Below are positions 9,059-17,765 of a stretch of 56,982 nucleotides of DNA, piece by piece. Origin of the DNA: an uncultured Oscillospiraceae bacterium (lineage in GTDB: Bacteria; Bacillota; Clostridia; Oscillospirales; Ruminococcaceae); assembly GCA_934466475.1 (NCBI GenBank), contig CAKSLI010000012.1:1-56982 (forward strand), in the 5' to 3' direction. The notes under the pieces are model-generated. The model was not told the origin of the DNA, searched no databases, and worked only from the letters and a program-made list of their open reading frames with translations. Made by a program: the position numbers and the translations under genes. The number at the start of each line of letters is the position of its first letter. Position 1 is the stretch's first letter.

Positions 9059-10027
9059 ATGGATAACTTTATACAGGCGGATATCTACACGTCCTCACAG
9101 GCGATAGACGGCATTACAGGCGCGCTCACCGACTACGGAATAACCGGGTTCATCATCACTGACAGCGCGGATTTTGAGAGCTTCCTCGCGGACAAGAACG
9201 CGAACTGGGATTACGTTGACGATGAGCTTATGGGTCTCAGCAAGGCGGAGCCCCGCATTACGCTGTACGTCCACGACAACGCGCAGGGCGCGGAAACCCT
9301 CGCGGCGATAAAGTCCCTCATCGAGGGCTGGAAGGCGAACAACTCCGACGGCTATTATGGAAATCTCCGCATGGAGCTTGCAAACGTCAAGGAAGAGGAC
9401 TGGGCGAACAACTGGAAGAAGTACTACAAGCCATTCCGCGTAGGAAAGTCCCTCGTTATCAAGCCCTCCTGGGAGGACGTTACTCCGTCGGCCGGCGACC
9501 GTATTCTTGAGATCGACCCGGCTTCCACGTTCGGAACGGGTCAGCACCACACCACAAAGCTGGTAATGGAAGCCCTTGAGGGAATCGTAAAGCCCGGCGA
9601 CCATGTGCTCGACCTCGGCTGCGGAAGCGGCATTCTGTCCATTGCCTCCCTGCTTTTCGGCGCGGAGAAGGTAATGATGTGCGATATTTTCGAAAACGCG
9701 GTGAAGACTGCCTCTGAAAACGTTGAGAAGAACCACTTCACACATGAGCATTACACCGCTTACTGCGGCAACATCATAGAGGACGGGGAGCTTCGCGGAA
9801 AGCTCGGCACCGGCTATGATGTCATCTGCGCGAATATCGTTGCAGACGTTATCATCGGCATGAGCCCGCTGTTTGCTTCCTTTATGAAGCCGGGGGGGAC
9901 CCTTGTGGTCTCCGGTATAATCGACGAGCGCCTTGACGAGGTGAACGCCGCGCTTCAGCAGAACGGCTTCGTTATCTCCGAGGTGCGCAACGAAGAGGGC
10001 TGGAACTGCATTATTCTCCACAGATAA
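9059..10027 (+). CDS. prmA: Ribosomal protein L11 methyltransferase
   Basis: A 322-residue SAM-dependent methyltransferase that modifies ribosomal protein L11. The C-terminal half holds the SAM-binding motif LDLGCGSGILSIA followed by ANIVADVI, and the N-terminal half is the L11-recognition domain. ATG 9059 is chosen because AGGAGAA lies just upstream and the 31 extra upstream residues do not look like PrmA and overlap the promoter. It is followed closely by a small membrane protein and recD2. Confidence 0.95.
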   Translation: MDNFIQADIYTSSQAIDGITGALTDYGITGFIITDSADFESFLADKNANWDYVDDELMGLSKAEPRITLYVHDNAQGAETLAAIKSLIEGWKANNSDGYYGNLRMELANVKEEDWANNWKKYYKPFRVGKSLVIKPSWEDVTPSAGDRILEIDPASTFGTGQHHTTKLVMEALEGIVKPGDHVLDLGCGSGILSIASLLFGAEKVMMCDIFENAVKTASENVEKNHFTHEHYTAYCGNIIEDGELRGKLGTGYDVICANIVADVIIGMSPLFASFMKPGGTLVVSGIIDERLDEVNAALQQNGFVISEVRNEEGWNCIILHR

Positions 10028-10072
10028 CGTATTTCCGGAGCCGCGCATATAATGCCGCAGGAGGCGGTGTGT

Positions 10073-10348
10073 ATGCAGTTTCTTTATATTTTCATGCTGA
10101 TGTTTTTGTCGATATTCGGGCTGGCGGTGCTGATAAAGCTCATGGCGTGGGCGATACTCTCAAAGGGCGCGCATCAGCATGACGTCTATGTGCGCAGCGG
10201 CGAGGATATCGGCGGATTTGTGGAATCGGTGCGGCGAGACCCTCATGTTGCGAGGGTCGTGATACTGTCGGCGGGAAACGACTGGGATAAGGAATCCAGG
10301 CGGCTGGCTGAAAAATACGGCAATGTGCATTTCCTGAAACAAGACTGA
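10073..10348 (+). CDS. Small single-pass membrane protein, unknown function
   Basis: A 91-residue protein with one strongly hydrophobic N-terminal segment (about residues 3-28) and a charged C-terminal part of about 55 residues. ATG 10073 is preferred over the in-frame ATG 10052 because GCAGGAGG ends eight bases before it. I do not recognise the family. It sits between prmA and recD2 with short gaps and the same strand, so it is likely cotranscribed with them. Confidence 0.7.
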   Translation: MQFLYIFMLMFLSIFGLAVLIKLMAWAILSKGAHQHDVYVRSGEDIGGFVESVRRDPHVARVVILSAGNDWDKESRRLAEKYGNVHFLKQD

Positions 10349-10365
10349 GCGGGGTGTTGACTTAA

Positions 10366-12567
10366 ATGGACAAGGAAACGGGAGTTACCATATCTGGAAC
10401 TGTCGAGGACGTCATATTCTTCAACGAGGACAACGGCTACATCGTAGTTGACCTGGACTGCGGCGGCGAGCTGGTCACGGCTGTCGGGAATCTCGGGGAC
10501 GTGCGCGAGGGCGAGAACCTCACGCTCCTGGGGGAGTATGTCAACACTCAGAAATACGGCAGGCAGTTCAAGGCGGAGGTCTGCGAGCGGAGCCTGCCGA
10601 ACAATCAGAGCGCCGTGCGGAAGTTCCTTGGCTCCGGGGTGATAACCGGAGTTGGTCCCGCAATGGCAAAGCGCATTGTGACCGCATTCGGAGACAAAAC
10701 CCTCGAGATAATCGAAAACGACCCTGCGCAGCTTTCAGGAATCAAGGGGATCTCCGCTGAGAGCGCCCTCAAAATGGGCGAGGAATTCCGCAGGATAACC
10801 GGGCTTCGCAAGGCGGTGACGTATTTCGCAAAATATGGGCTGTCTCCGGCGGTGGTGGCTTCGGCATGGAAGAAATACGAAATGCATACGGTCCAGGCGG
10901 TGGAGGATAACCCATACTGCCTGTGCGGGGCAGGAATCGAACTCCCGTTCAAGGACGCCGACCGCCTTGCGCTGGATATGGGATTCCCCATGGACAGCGA
11001 GGAGCGGATCCTCGCCGGAATAGTCTGGTGTCTGAGGCTCAATGCGAACAACGGGCACACATGCATTCCGGAGAATGAGCTTTCCGACCGCGTTTGCAGC
11101 GTGCTCAACGTCAGCGAGAAGCAGTACTGGAACGGTCTGACCATGGCTCAGGAGCGCAATGAGATAGTGCTCTGCGATAAGTATGACAGAAAATATGTGT
11201 TCCTGACGGAGTATTACCGCGCCGAGGGATTCATAGCTGAAAAGCTCGCGGAGATGATAAGGCGCGATGACTGCGGCAACGCGGATTATGCAGACGAGAT
11301 AGCCGGCATAGAATGGGAGAACGGCATAGAGTACGAGGATCTCCAGAAAGAGGCGATACGCGGCTGCATGAACAACCACGTCTTTATACTGACCGGAGGT
11401 CCCGGAACCGGAAAGACGACCACGCTTAACGCCGTTATCGCCCTCTGCCGCCAGCGGAAGCTCAAAATGAAGCTCGCGGCTCCGACAGGGCGCGCGGCAA
11501 AGCGCATGGCAGACCTCACGGGGGCGCCCGCACAGACGATACACCGTCTGCTGGAGGTGGATTTCGGCACATCCTCCCATGCGTTCAAGCGCCGCGAGGA
11601 CAACCCGCTGACCTGCGACGTGCTCATAATCGACGAGATGTCCATGGTGGATACGCTGCTCATGGAATCCCTGCTGCATGCGGTCAGACCCCGGACGCGG
11701 CTCATCATGGTGGGCGACAGCAATCAGCTTCCGTCAGTCGGGGCGGGAAATATCCTGCGCGATCTTATTTCCAGCGGGAGAGTTCCTGCGGTGGAGCTGA
11801 AAACTATTTTCCGCCAGGCGGCGCAGAGCCTTATTGTAACTAACGCGCACAGGATAGTCAGCGGAGAAATGCCGGTGCTTAACGACCGCCGCAACGACTT
11901 TTTCTTCATGGAAACAGCCTCTGAGGAGGAGACCCTGCGGCTTGTGATAGAGCTGTGCAAGACCAGGCTCCCCAAAAGCTACGGCTACTCCCCGATGGAG
12001 GATATACAGGTGCTCTGCCCGTCAAGGCTGGGGGTCGCCGGTACGCAGAACATCAACAAGGAGCTCCAGCTGGCGCTGAATCCTCCCTCAAAGAACCACC
12101 CGGAGGTGAAGTTCGGCAGTACGCTTTTCCGTACCGGCGACAAGATAATGCAGACCAAGAACGACTACGACGTTGAGTGGCGGAAAGGCGCGGAGCTCTC
12201 CCACGGAATTTTCAACGGTGATATCGGGATAATCCGCCGCGCAGACAAAGTGAACAACAAGCTGGATATCGACTTTGACGGCAGGGCGGCGACCTATGAC
12301 ATCGAGATGATGAACCGCATAGAGCATGCCTACGCCGTGACGATACATAAGAGCCAGGGCAGCGAGTACCCGGCGGTCATAATCCCCCTGCCGAACGGAA
12401 TGGACAGGCTCTCCTACCGGAACCTGCTGTATACGGCGGTTACCCGCGCCAAGAAAACGCTCATTCTGATCGGTTCGGTGAGCAAGGTGCGCAGCATGGT
12501 AGCCAACGTCAGCAGGAATCAGCGTTATTCCTGCCTTCAGCCCATGCTTGAGGATATGTTCGTATGA
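10366..12567 (+). CDS. recD2: ATP-dependent DNA helicase RecD2
   Basis: A 733-residue SF1B 5'-3' helicase of the RecD2 type, which works without RecBC in Gram-positive bacteria and is linked to repair and replication-fork maintenance. It has the N-terminal OB/helix-hairpin-helix region (GVGPAMAKRI), Walker A GGPGTGKTTTLN near residue 345, Walker B IIDEMSMVD, and late motifs including AVTIHKSQGSEYPAV and YTAVTRAK. The stop overlaps the comF start by four bases (ATGA), so translation is probably coupled. Confidence 0.95.
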   Translation: MDKETGVTISGTVEDVIFFNEDNGYIVVDLDCGGELVTAVGNLGDVREGENLTLLGEYVNTQKYGRQFKAEVCERSLPNNQSAVRKFLGSGVITGVGPAMAKRIVTAFGDKTLEIIENDPAQLSGIKGISAESALKMGEEFRRITGLRKAVTYFAKYGLSPAVVASAWKKYEMHTVQAVEDNPYCLCGAGIELPFKDADRLALDMGFPMDSEERILAGIVWCLRLNANNGHTCIPENELSDRVCSVLNVSEKQYWNGLTMAQERNEIVLCDKYDRKYVFLTEYYRAEGFIAEKLAEMIRRDDCGNADYADEIAGIEWENGIEYEDLQKEAIRGCMNNHVFILTGGPGTGKTTTLNAVIALCRQRKLKMKLAAPTGRAAKRMADLTGAPAQTIHRLLEVDFGTSSHAFKRREDNPLTCDVLIIDEMSMVDTLLMESLLHAVRPRTRLIMVGDSNQLPSVGAGNILRDLISSGRVPAVELKTIFRQAAQSLIVTNAHRIVSGEMPVLNDRRNDFFFMETASEEETLRLVIELCKTRLPKSYGYSPMEDIQVLCPSRLGVAGTQNINKELQLALNPPSKNHPEVKFGSTLFRTGDKIMQTKNDYDVEWRKGAELSHGIFNGDIGIIRRADKVNNKLDIDFDGRAATYDIEMMNRIEHAYAVTIHKSQGSEYPAVIIPLPNGMDRLSYRNLLYTAVTRAKKTLILIGSVSKVRSMVANVSRNQRYSCLQPMLEDMFV

Positions 12568-13217
12568 AAGCGTGGGAGTTCAGAAGGATCGCGGCGGCGC
12601 TGTTCCTGCCGAACCGCTGCCCGTTCTGCGGGTCGGTGATAGGCGTGCGGGAATTTTGGTGCAGCAGCTGTTATTCGCAGCTTCCCTTTACGGACGACCC
12701 GGGAGAAGCTCCGCCGGAAACTGACGGATTCACAGCCGTGTGCAAATATTTCGGCAGGGCGAGAACCGCGGTTCTCCGCATGAAGAAGGGCTGGTACCGC
12801 TATCCGATAGACGCGTTCGCCGTGCTGATCGCGGAGAATGCACAGGAGCTTATCCGAAAGGCTGACTTCATAACCGCGATACCCTCCGGGGCTGAGCGGT
12901 GCCGCGAGCTGGGATATGCGCACAGCGAGCTTATCGCGAAAATGGTGTGCGCAATGACCGGGAAGAAATTCCTGCGGGTAATGGCGGTAAGACCCGGGAA
13001 GCTCGAACAGAAGCGCCTGAACGCGCAGCAGCGCCGCGAGAACGCCATGCGCTCCTACAAGCTGACGGAGCCTGAGCTGGTCCGCGGGAAATATATCCTG
13101 GTGATAGACGATGTGTGCACCACGGGAGCCACGCTCGGCGCGGCGGCGCATCTGCTGAAAGCGGCGGGAGCACACTCCGTGAGCGCGGCAGCATTTGTCA
13201 GGGTGCCCAAGCGCTGA
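12564..13217 (+). CDS. comF: ComF-family phosphoribosyltransferase-like protein
   Basis: A 217-residue ComF homologue, related to the protein needed for DNA uptake in B. subtilis. An N-terminal four-cysteine zinc-binding region (CPFCG then CSSC) precedes the PRPP-binding loop VIDDVCTTGATL near residue 185. It overlaps recD2 by four bases. I see no other competence machinery in the window, so its role may be recombination or repair rather than transformation. Confidence 0.92.
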   Translation: MKAWEFRRIAAALFLPNRCPFCGSVIGVREFWCSSCYSQLPFTDDPGEAPPETDGFTAVCKYFGRARTAVLRMKKGWYRYPIDAFAVLIAENAQELIRKADFITAIPSGAERCRELGYAHSELIAKMVCAMTGKKFLRVMAVRPGKLEQKRLNAQQRRENAMRSYKLTEPELVRGKYILVIDDVCTTGATLGAAAHLLKAAGAHSVSAAAFVRVPKR

Positions 13218-13221
13218 CGGC

Positions 13222-13250
13222 TTGATTTTTTGCGAAAAATGTGATATAAT
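13222..13250 (+). promoter_or_regulatory. Sigma-A promoter of the miaB-mutSL operon
   Basis: TTGATT and TATAAT are 17 bases apart in the 70-base gap between comF and miaB. Confidence 0.8.
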
Positions 13251-13287
13251 CATATATTCAAGACCAAAGAGAATAAGGACAGGATAA

Positions 13288-14685
13288 ATGACTACAAAAG
13301 TAACCGCCGCGGAAATAGCGGCACAGCAGGAATACACCCGGAAGGTCCGCGAGCTTAACTCCGCGCGGGAGCAGCCGCCGGTGGCTCACGTCCACAGCTT
13401 CGGCTGCCAGCAGAACGTCAGCGATGGCGAGAAGATAAAGGGAATGCTTGCAATGATGGGCTATGGATTCTCGAATTCAGCGGACGACGCCGATCTGGTG
13501 CTGTTCAACACCTGCGCGGTCCGGGAGAATGCGGAAGACAGAGTGTTCGGGAATCTCGGAGCGCTGAAGCACAACAAGCGCCGCAAGCCTGATATGCTCA
13601 TCGGAGTGTGCGGCTGCATGGTTCAGCAGGAGCACATCACGGAGCGTATAAAAAAGAGCTTCCCCTATGTGGACATGGTTTTCGGAACGCACGTTCTTCA
13701 CACGCTGCCGCAGCTTATCTATGAGGCAATGACGACGCATAAGCGGCAGATCTCCATTCCGCAGATGGACGGAGTTATCGCGGAGGGAATACCGCTCCGC
13801 CGCGAGAGCACACTAAAGGCGAGCATTCCGATAATGTACGGCTGCAACAACTTCTGTACCTACTGCATAGTGCCGTATGTCCGCGGCAGGGAGCGTTCCC
13901 GCGATCCCGAGGATATACTGAACGAAGCGCGCCAGCTGGTCGAAAGCGGCTGCAAGGAGCTCCTGCTCCTGGGACAGAACGTGAACAGCTACGGCAGGGG
14001 CACGGACGTTGATTTCCCGGAGCTGCTGCGCAGGATAAACGCTATCCCGGGCGAGTTCAAGATATGCTATATGTCCAGCCACCCCAAGGACGCAACGCAT
14101 GAGCTCATCGACACCATTGCAGAGTGCGAAAAGGTCACGCGGCACTTCCACCTGCCGGTGCAGAGCGGCAGCAGCCGTATATTGAAGCTGATGAACCGCA
14201 GCTACACCCGGGAGCATTATCTGGAGCTCATAAATTACGCCAAGGAGCGTATACCGGACGTGGCGCTGACCTCCGATATAATCGTCGGATTCCCCGGCGA
14301 GACCTACGAGGATTTTCAGGAGACGCTCAGCCTTATCCGCGAGGTGAAGTACGATTCGCTGTTCACCTTTATTTACAGCCCGCGCAAGGGAACCAAGGCG
14401 GCGGAAATGCCCGACCCGGTCTCTCAGGAGGAAAAGGGAAAGTGGTTCCGGGAGCTTCTTGAAGTCCAGCAGGAGATAGGCTGCGACGCCTATCAGAGCT
14501 ATGTCGGCAGGACGCTCCGCGTTCTGTGCGAAGGTCCGGGGCGGACGCGGGACGGCTGTCTGACCGGAAAGAGCATACAGAATATAATCGTTGACTTCGA
14601 CGGGGACAAGTCGCTTATAGGCAGCTTCGTTGATGTAAAAATAACCGGCGCGCTCAACTGGGCGCTGCTGGGCGAATTAGTGTAA
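13288..14685 (+). CDS. miaB: tRNA-2-methylthio-N6-dimethylallyladenosine synthase
   Basis: A 465-residue radical-SAM methylthiotransferase converting i6A37 to ms2i6A37 in tRNAs that read UNN codons. The N-terminal UPF0004 domain contributes cysteines in HSFGCQQN, FNTCAVREN and VCGCM. The radical-SAM triad is in GCNNFCTYC, and a C-terminal TRAM domain follows. The substrate is produced by MiaA, encoded four genes downstream. That makes a tRNA-modification and mismatch-repair operon: miaB, ylbF, mutS, mutL, miaA. Confidence 0.96.
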   Translation: MTTKVTAAEIAAQQEYTRKVRELNSAREQPPVAHVHSFGCQQNVSDGEKIKGMLAMMGYGFSNSADDADLVLFNTCAVRENAEDRVFGNLGALKHNKRRKPDMLIGVCGCMVQQEHITERIKKSFPYVDMVFGTHVLHTLPQLIYEAMTTHKRQISIPQMDGVIAEGIPLRRESTLKASIPIMYGCNNFCTYCIVPYVRGRERSRDPEDILNEARQLVESGCKELLLLGQNVNSYGRGTDVDFPELLRRINAIPGEFKICYMSSHPKDATHELIDTIAECEKVTRHFHLPVQSGSSRILKLMNRSYTREHYLELINYAKERIPDVALTSDIIVGFPGETYEDFQETLSLIREVKYDSLFTFIYSPRKGTKAAEMPDPVSQEEKGKWFRELLEVQQEIGCDAYQSYVGRTLRVLCEGPGRTRDGCLTGKSIQNIIVDFDGDKSLIGSFVDVKITGALNWALLGELV

Positions 14686-14697
14686 AGGAGAAAAAAC

Positions 14698-15114
14698 ATG
14701 GACGCAATACAGGCAGTAAGAGAACTCGGCAGGGCAATCCAGGCGGACGAGCGCTACGTTGAGTACGCAAAGGCAAAGAAGGCAAATGACGAGGACACCG
14801 AGCTCCAGAACCTTATCGGCGAGTTCAACCTTATCCGTCAGAACGCCGCAATGGAGTACAACAAGCCCGAGGAGGAGCAGAACAAGGAGAAGCTCCAGGA
14901 GCTGAACGCAAAAATGCAGGAAGCCTACGAAAAGGTAATGACCAACGAGAATATGGCGCTATTCACAGTTGCAAAGCAGGGAATGGACGACCTTATGAAC
15001 CAGGTGAATACCGTCCTCACGCTGACCCTCCAGGGTGCTGACCCGATGACCTGCCCCACAACGCAGGGCTCAGGCTGCACAGGCAGCTGCGCGACCTGCG
15101 GAGGCTGCGGCTAA
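14698..15114 (+). CDS. YlbF/YmcA-family regulator with cysteine-rich tail
   Basis: A 138-residue, mostly helical protein of the Com_YlbF family. In B. subtilis YlbF, YmcA and YaaT form an Fe-S complex acting on RNase Y and sporulation/competence. Residues 1-115 are charged and coiled-coil-like. The last ~20 residues carry five cysteines (a CPTT motif, then GCTGSCATCGGCG), a likely metal or Fe-S ligand set. It begins 12 bases after miaB, just after an AAAGGAG site, and precedes mutS. No YmcA or YaaT partner is visible here. Confidence 0.85.
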   Translation: MDAIQAVRELGRAIQADERYVEYAKAKKANDEDTELQNLIGEFNLIRQNAAMEYNKPEEEQNKEKLQELNAKMQEAYEKVMTNENMALFTVAKQGMDDLMNQVNTVLTLTLQGADPMTCPTTQGSGCTGSCATCGGCG

Positions 15115-15144
15115 GCAGGAATAATTCGTCCGGAGGTGAGTTGA

Positions 15145-17733
15145 ATGGCGCAGGAAGAAAAGCTGTCCCCGATGCTGAAACAGTATCTTGATATCAAGCA
15201 GAAGTACAGCGATTATATTTTGTTTTTCCGTCTCGGGGATTTTTACGAGATGTTCTTCGAGGACGCGGAAAACGTATCGCGGGAGCTGGAGCTTGCGCTG
15301 ACTTCCCGCGCGGGCTCGCCGATGTGCGGTGTCCCCTATCACAGCTGCGAGATATATCTTAAAAAGCTGATAGACAAGGGATATAAGGTCGCTATCTGCG
15401 AGCAGCTCACCGACCCGGCGGCTTCAAAGGGTCTTGTGGAGCGCGATGTAATAAGGCTGGTCACCGCCGGCACGGTCATCGAATCCAGTATGCTGAACGA
15501 GGATTCCAACAACTATATCGCGTGTATCTGCACCGACAGGGAGCAGGGCGCGGCGGCGCTTGTTTTCGCGGATATTTCCACCGGAGAGGTCCACGTTTTC
15601 CAGAAGTCCGGAAAGCAGCTCGAGCAGGATATGATATCCGAACTGTCGAGATTCAGCCCGGTGGAGATACTCATAGGGCAGGATTTCCTCGACTACAAGG
15701 AGGTCAACAGCTTTGTACGTGACCGCCTGAAGCGCTGCCTGTGCGAAATGCTGGACGACAGCAGCTTTGACGGCTCCGATATGAATATAATCACGGAGCA
15801 GTTTGAGAGCGGCGCAGAGCTCGGCATCTCCGAAATGCCGCTGGTAAAAAAGGCGCTGTGCGCGATGTTCCGGTATTTCGGCGAGACCCAGAAAGCGACC
15901 GTAAAGCGCTTTGTTTCGCTGACCGTCCACGCTGACGGGGAATTCATGGGACTGAACCTCACCACACGACGCAACCTTGAGCTTACTGAAACGCTCCGCA
16001 CCAAGGAAAAACGCGGCTCGCTGATGTGGGTGCTGGATAAGACCGTCACAGCTATGGGCAGGCGTAAGCTCCGCTCGTGGATAGAGCAGCCCCTCATTGA
16101 TCCGACCGCGATACTGAAGCGCCTGGGCTCGGTCGAAGCGCTTACCAGGGACGCGGCTTCGCTGTACGACATCTGTGACGCGCTGAACGGTATATACGAC
16201 CTCGAACGCCTGATGACGCGGGTCATGTACAAGTCGGCTTCCCCGAGGGATATCTACTCGCTGGGTCAGACGTGCATGCGGCTTCCGGGGCTGAAGCAGT
16301 GCCTTTCCAGGGTGAAGAGCCCGCTTCTCGAGCAGCTGAACAACAGCATTGACGAGCTGAACGATGTTTCCTCGCTTGTGGAGAACGCGATAGTCGACGA
16401 CCCGCCCCTTACCATGAAGGACGGCGGCGTTATCAAGGACGGCTTCAACGAGGAGATAGACCGCCTGCGCAAGATAACCGGCGGCGGCAAGGATATCCTC
16501 GCCGAGATAGAGGAGCGCGAACGCGCCGCGACCGGGATACGCACGCTTAAAGTCGGCTACAACCGTGTTTTCGGCTATTATATCGAGGTCTCCAAGGGAC
16601 AGCTTGACCAGGTCCCGGCGCACTACATACGCAAGCAGACCCTCACCACCGGCGAGCGCTACATCACGGACGAGCTGAAAAAAGTGGAGTCCGACATTCT
16701 CGGCGCGAACGACAAGATTCTCGCGCTGGAAAACGCCGTTTTCGCTGAAGTTCGCGATTTCATCGGCACGCGTCTGGAGGCGATACAGGCCGCTGCGGCT
16801 TCCGTTGCGGCAGTGGACGTTCTGTGCAGCTATGCGCAGGTGTCCATTGAAAACGGCTATGTAAAGCCGGAAATGACCCTTGACAACGTGATAGAGATAC
16901 GGGACGGCAGGCATCCGGTAGTGGAAAAGGTTCTCACGGATCACCCGTTCACTCCGAATGACGCTTATCTCGACACCGGAAACAACCGCCTTATGATAAT
17001 CACCGGACCGAATATGTCCGGTAAATCCACGTTCATGCGGCAGACTGCGATAATCGTGCTGATGGCGCAGATAGGCTGCTTTGTTCCGGCGGCATACGCC
17101 AAAATAGGCGTGGTGGACAAGATATTCACCCGTGTGGGAGCTTCCGACGACCTGACCTCCGGACAGTCCACATTCATGGTTGAGATGAACGAGGTGGCGG
17201 ATATCCTGAAAAACGCAACGAGAAAGAGCCTTGTTATTCTTGATGAGATAGGCAGGGGAACCTCCACGTTTGACGGAATATCCATTGCAAAGGCGGTCGC
17301 GGAATACATCAGCGGAAAGAATATCGGCTGCCGCACTCTTTTTGCAACGCATTACCATGAGCTTATTTCCATGGAAAAGGAGTACGAGGGAATACGCAAT
17401 TTCAGCGTTGCGGCGGTTAAGCGCGGCGATGAGCTGAGATTCCTGCATAAGATATGCGAGGGCGGCACGGACGACAGCTACGGAATTGAAGTGGCGAAGC
17501 TGGCGGGGCTTCCGCAGAAGGTCATAAACCGCGCAAAGGAGGAGCTGAAAGAGCTTGAGGTCATGGGCAGACAGAAGCTGTCCGACACACTGGAAAAGAC
17601 AGCCGAGCATCAGTTCAGCTTCAGCGCGATAAACGAGCAGAACGCCATTGCGAAGCTGCGCGCCGCAGACATAAACACCATGTCCCCGATGGACGCGCTC
17701 ATGTTCATCAGGGATATCAAGGAAACACTTTGA
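15145..17733 (+). CDS. mutS: DNA mismatch repair protein MutS
   Basis: A full-length 862-residue MutS1. The N-terminal mismatch-binding motif with the conserved Phe-x-Glu is present (FRLGDFYEMF), followed by connector, core and clamp domains. The ABC-type ATPase has Walker A GPNMSGKST near residue 620, the STFMVEM signature, Walker B VILDEIGRGTS and the H-loop THYHEL. GGAGGTGAG precedes the ATG. mutL follows after 32 bases. Confidence 0.97.
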   Translation: MAQEEKLSPMLKQYLDIKQKYSDYILFFRLGDFYEMFFEDAENVSRELELALTSRAGSPMCGVPYHSCEIYLKKLIDKGYKVAICEQLTDPAASKGLVERDVIRLVTAGTVIESSMLNEDSNNYIACICTDREQGAAALVFADISTGEVHVFQKSGKQLEQDMISELSRFSPVEILIGQDFLDYKEVNSFVRDRLKRCLCEMLDDSSFDGSDMNIITEQFESGAELGISEMPLVKKALCAMFRYFGETQKATVKRFVSLTVHADGEFMGLNLTTRRNLELTETLRTKEKRGSLMWVLDKTVTAMGRRKLRSWIEQPLIDPTAILKRLGSVEALTRDAASLYDICDALNGIYDLERLMTRVMYKSASPRDIYSLGQTCMRLPGLKQCLSRVKSPLLEQLNNSIDELNDVSSLVENAIVDDPPLTMKDGGVIKDGFNEEIDRLRKITGGGKDILAEIEERERAATGIRTLKVGYNRVFGYYIEVSKGQLDQVPAHYIRKQTLTTGERYITDELKKVESDILGANDKILALENAVFAEVRDFIGTRLEAIQAAAASVAAVDVLCSYAQVSIENGYVKPEMTLDNVIEIRDGRHPVVEKVLTDHPFTPNDAYLDTGNNRLMIITGPNMSGKSTFMRQTAIIVLMAQIGCFVPAAYAKIGVVDKIFTRVGASDDLTSGQSTFMVEMNEVADILKNATRKSLVILDEIGRGTSTFDGISIAKAVAEYISGKNIGCRTLFATHYHELISMEKEYEGIRNFSVAAVKRGDELRFLHKICEGGTDDSYGIEVAKLAGLPQKVINRAKEELKELEVMGRQKLSDTLEKTAEHQFSFSAINEQNAIAKLRAADINTMSPMDALMFIRDIKETL

Positions 17734-17765
17734 CTGCCGCAGGAGCGGCTTAGAACGGAGCAACA

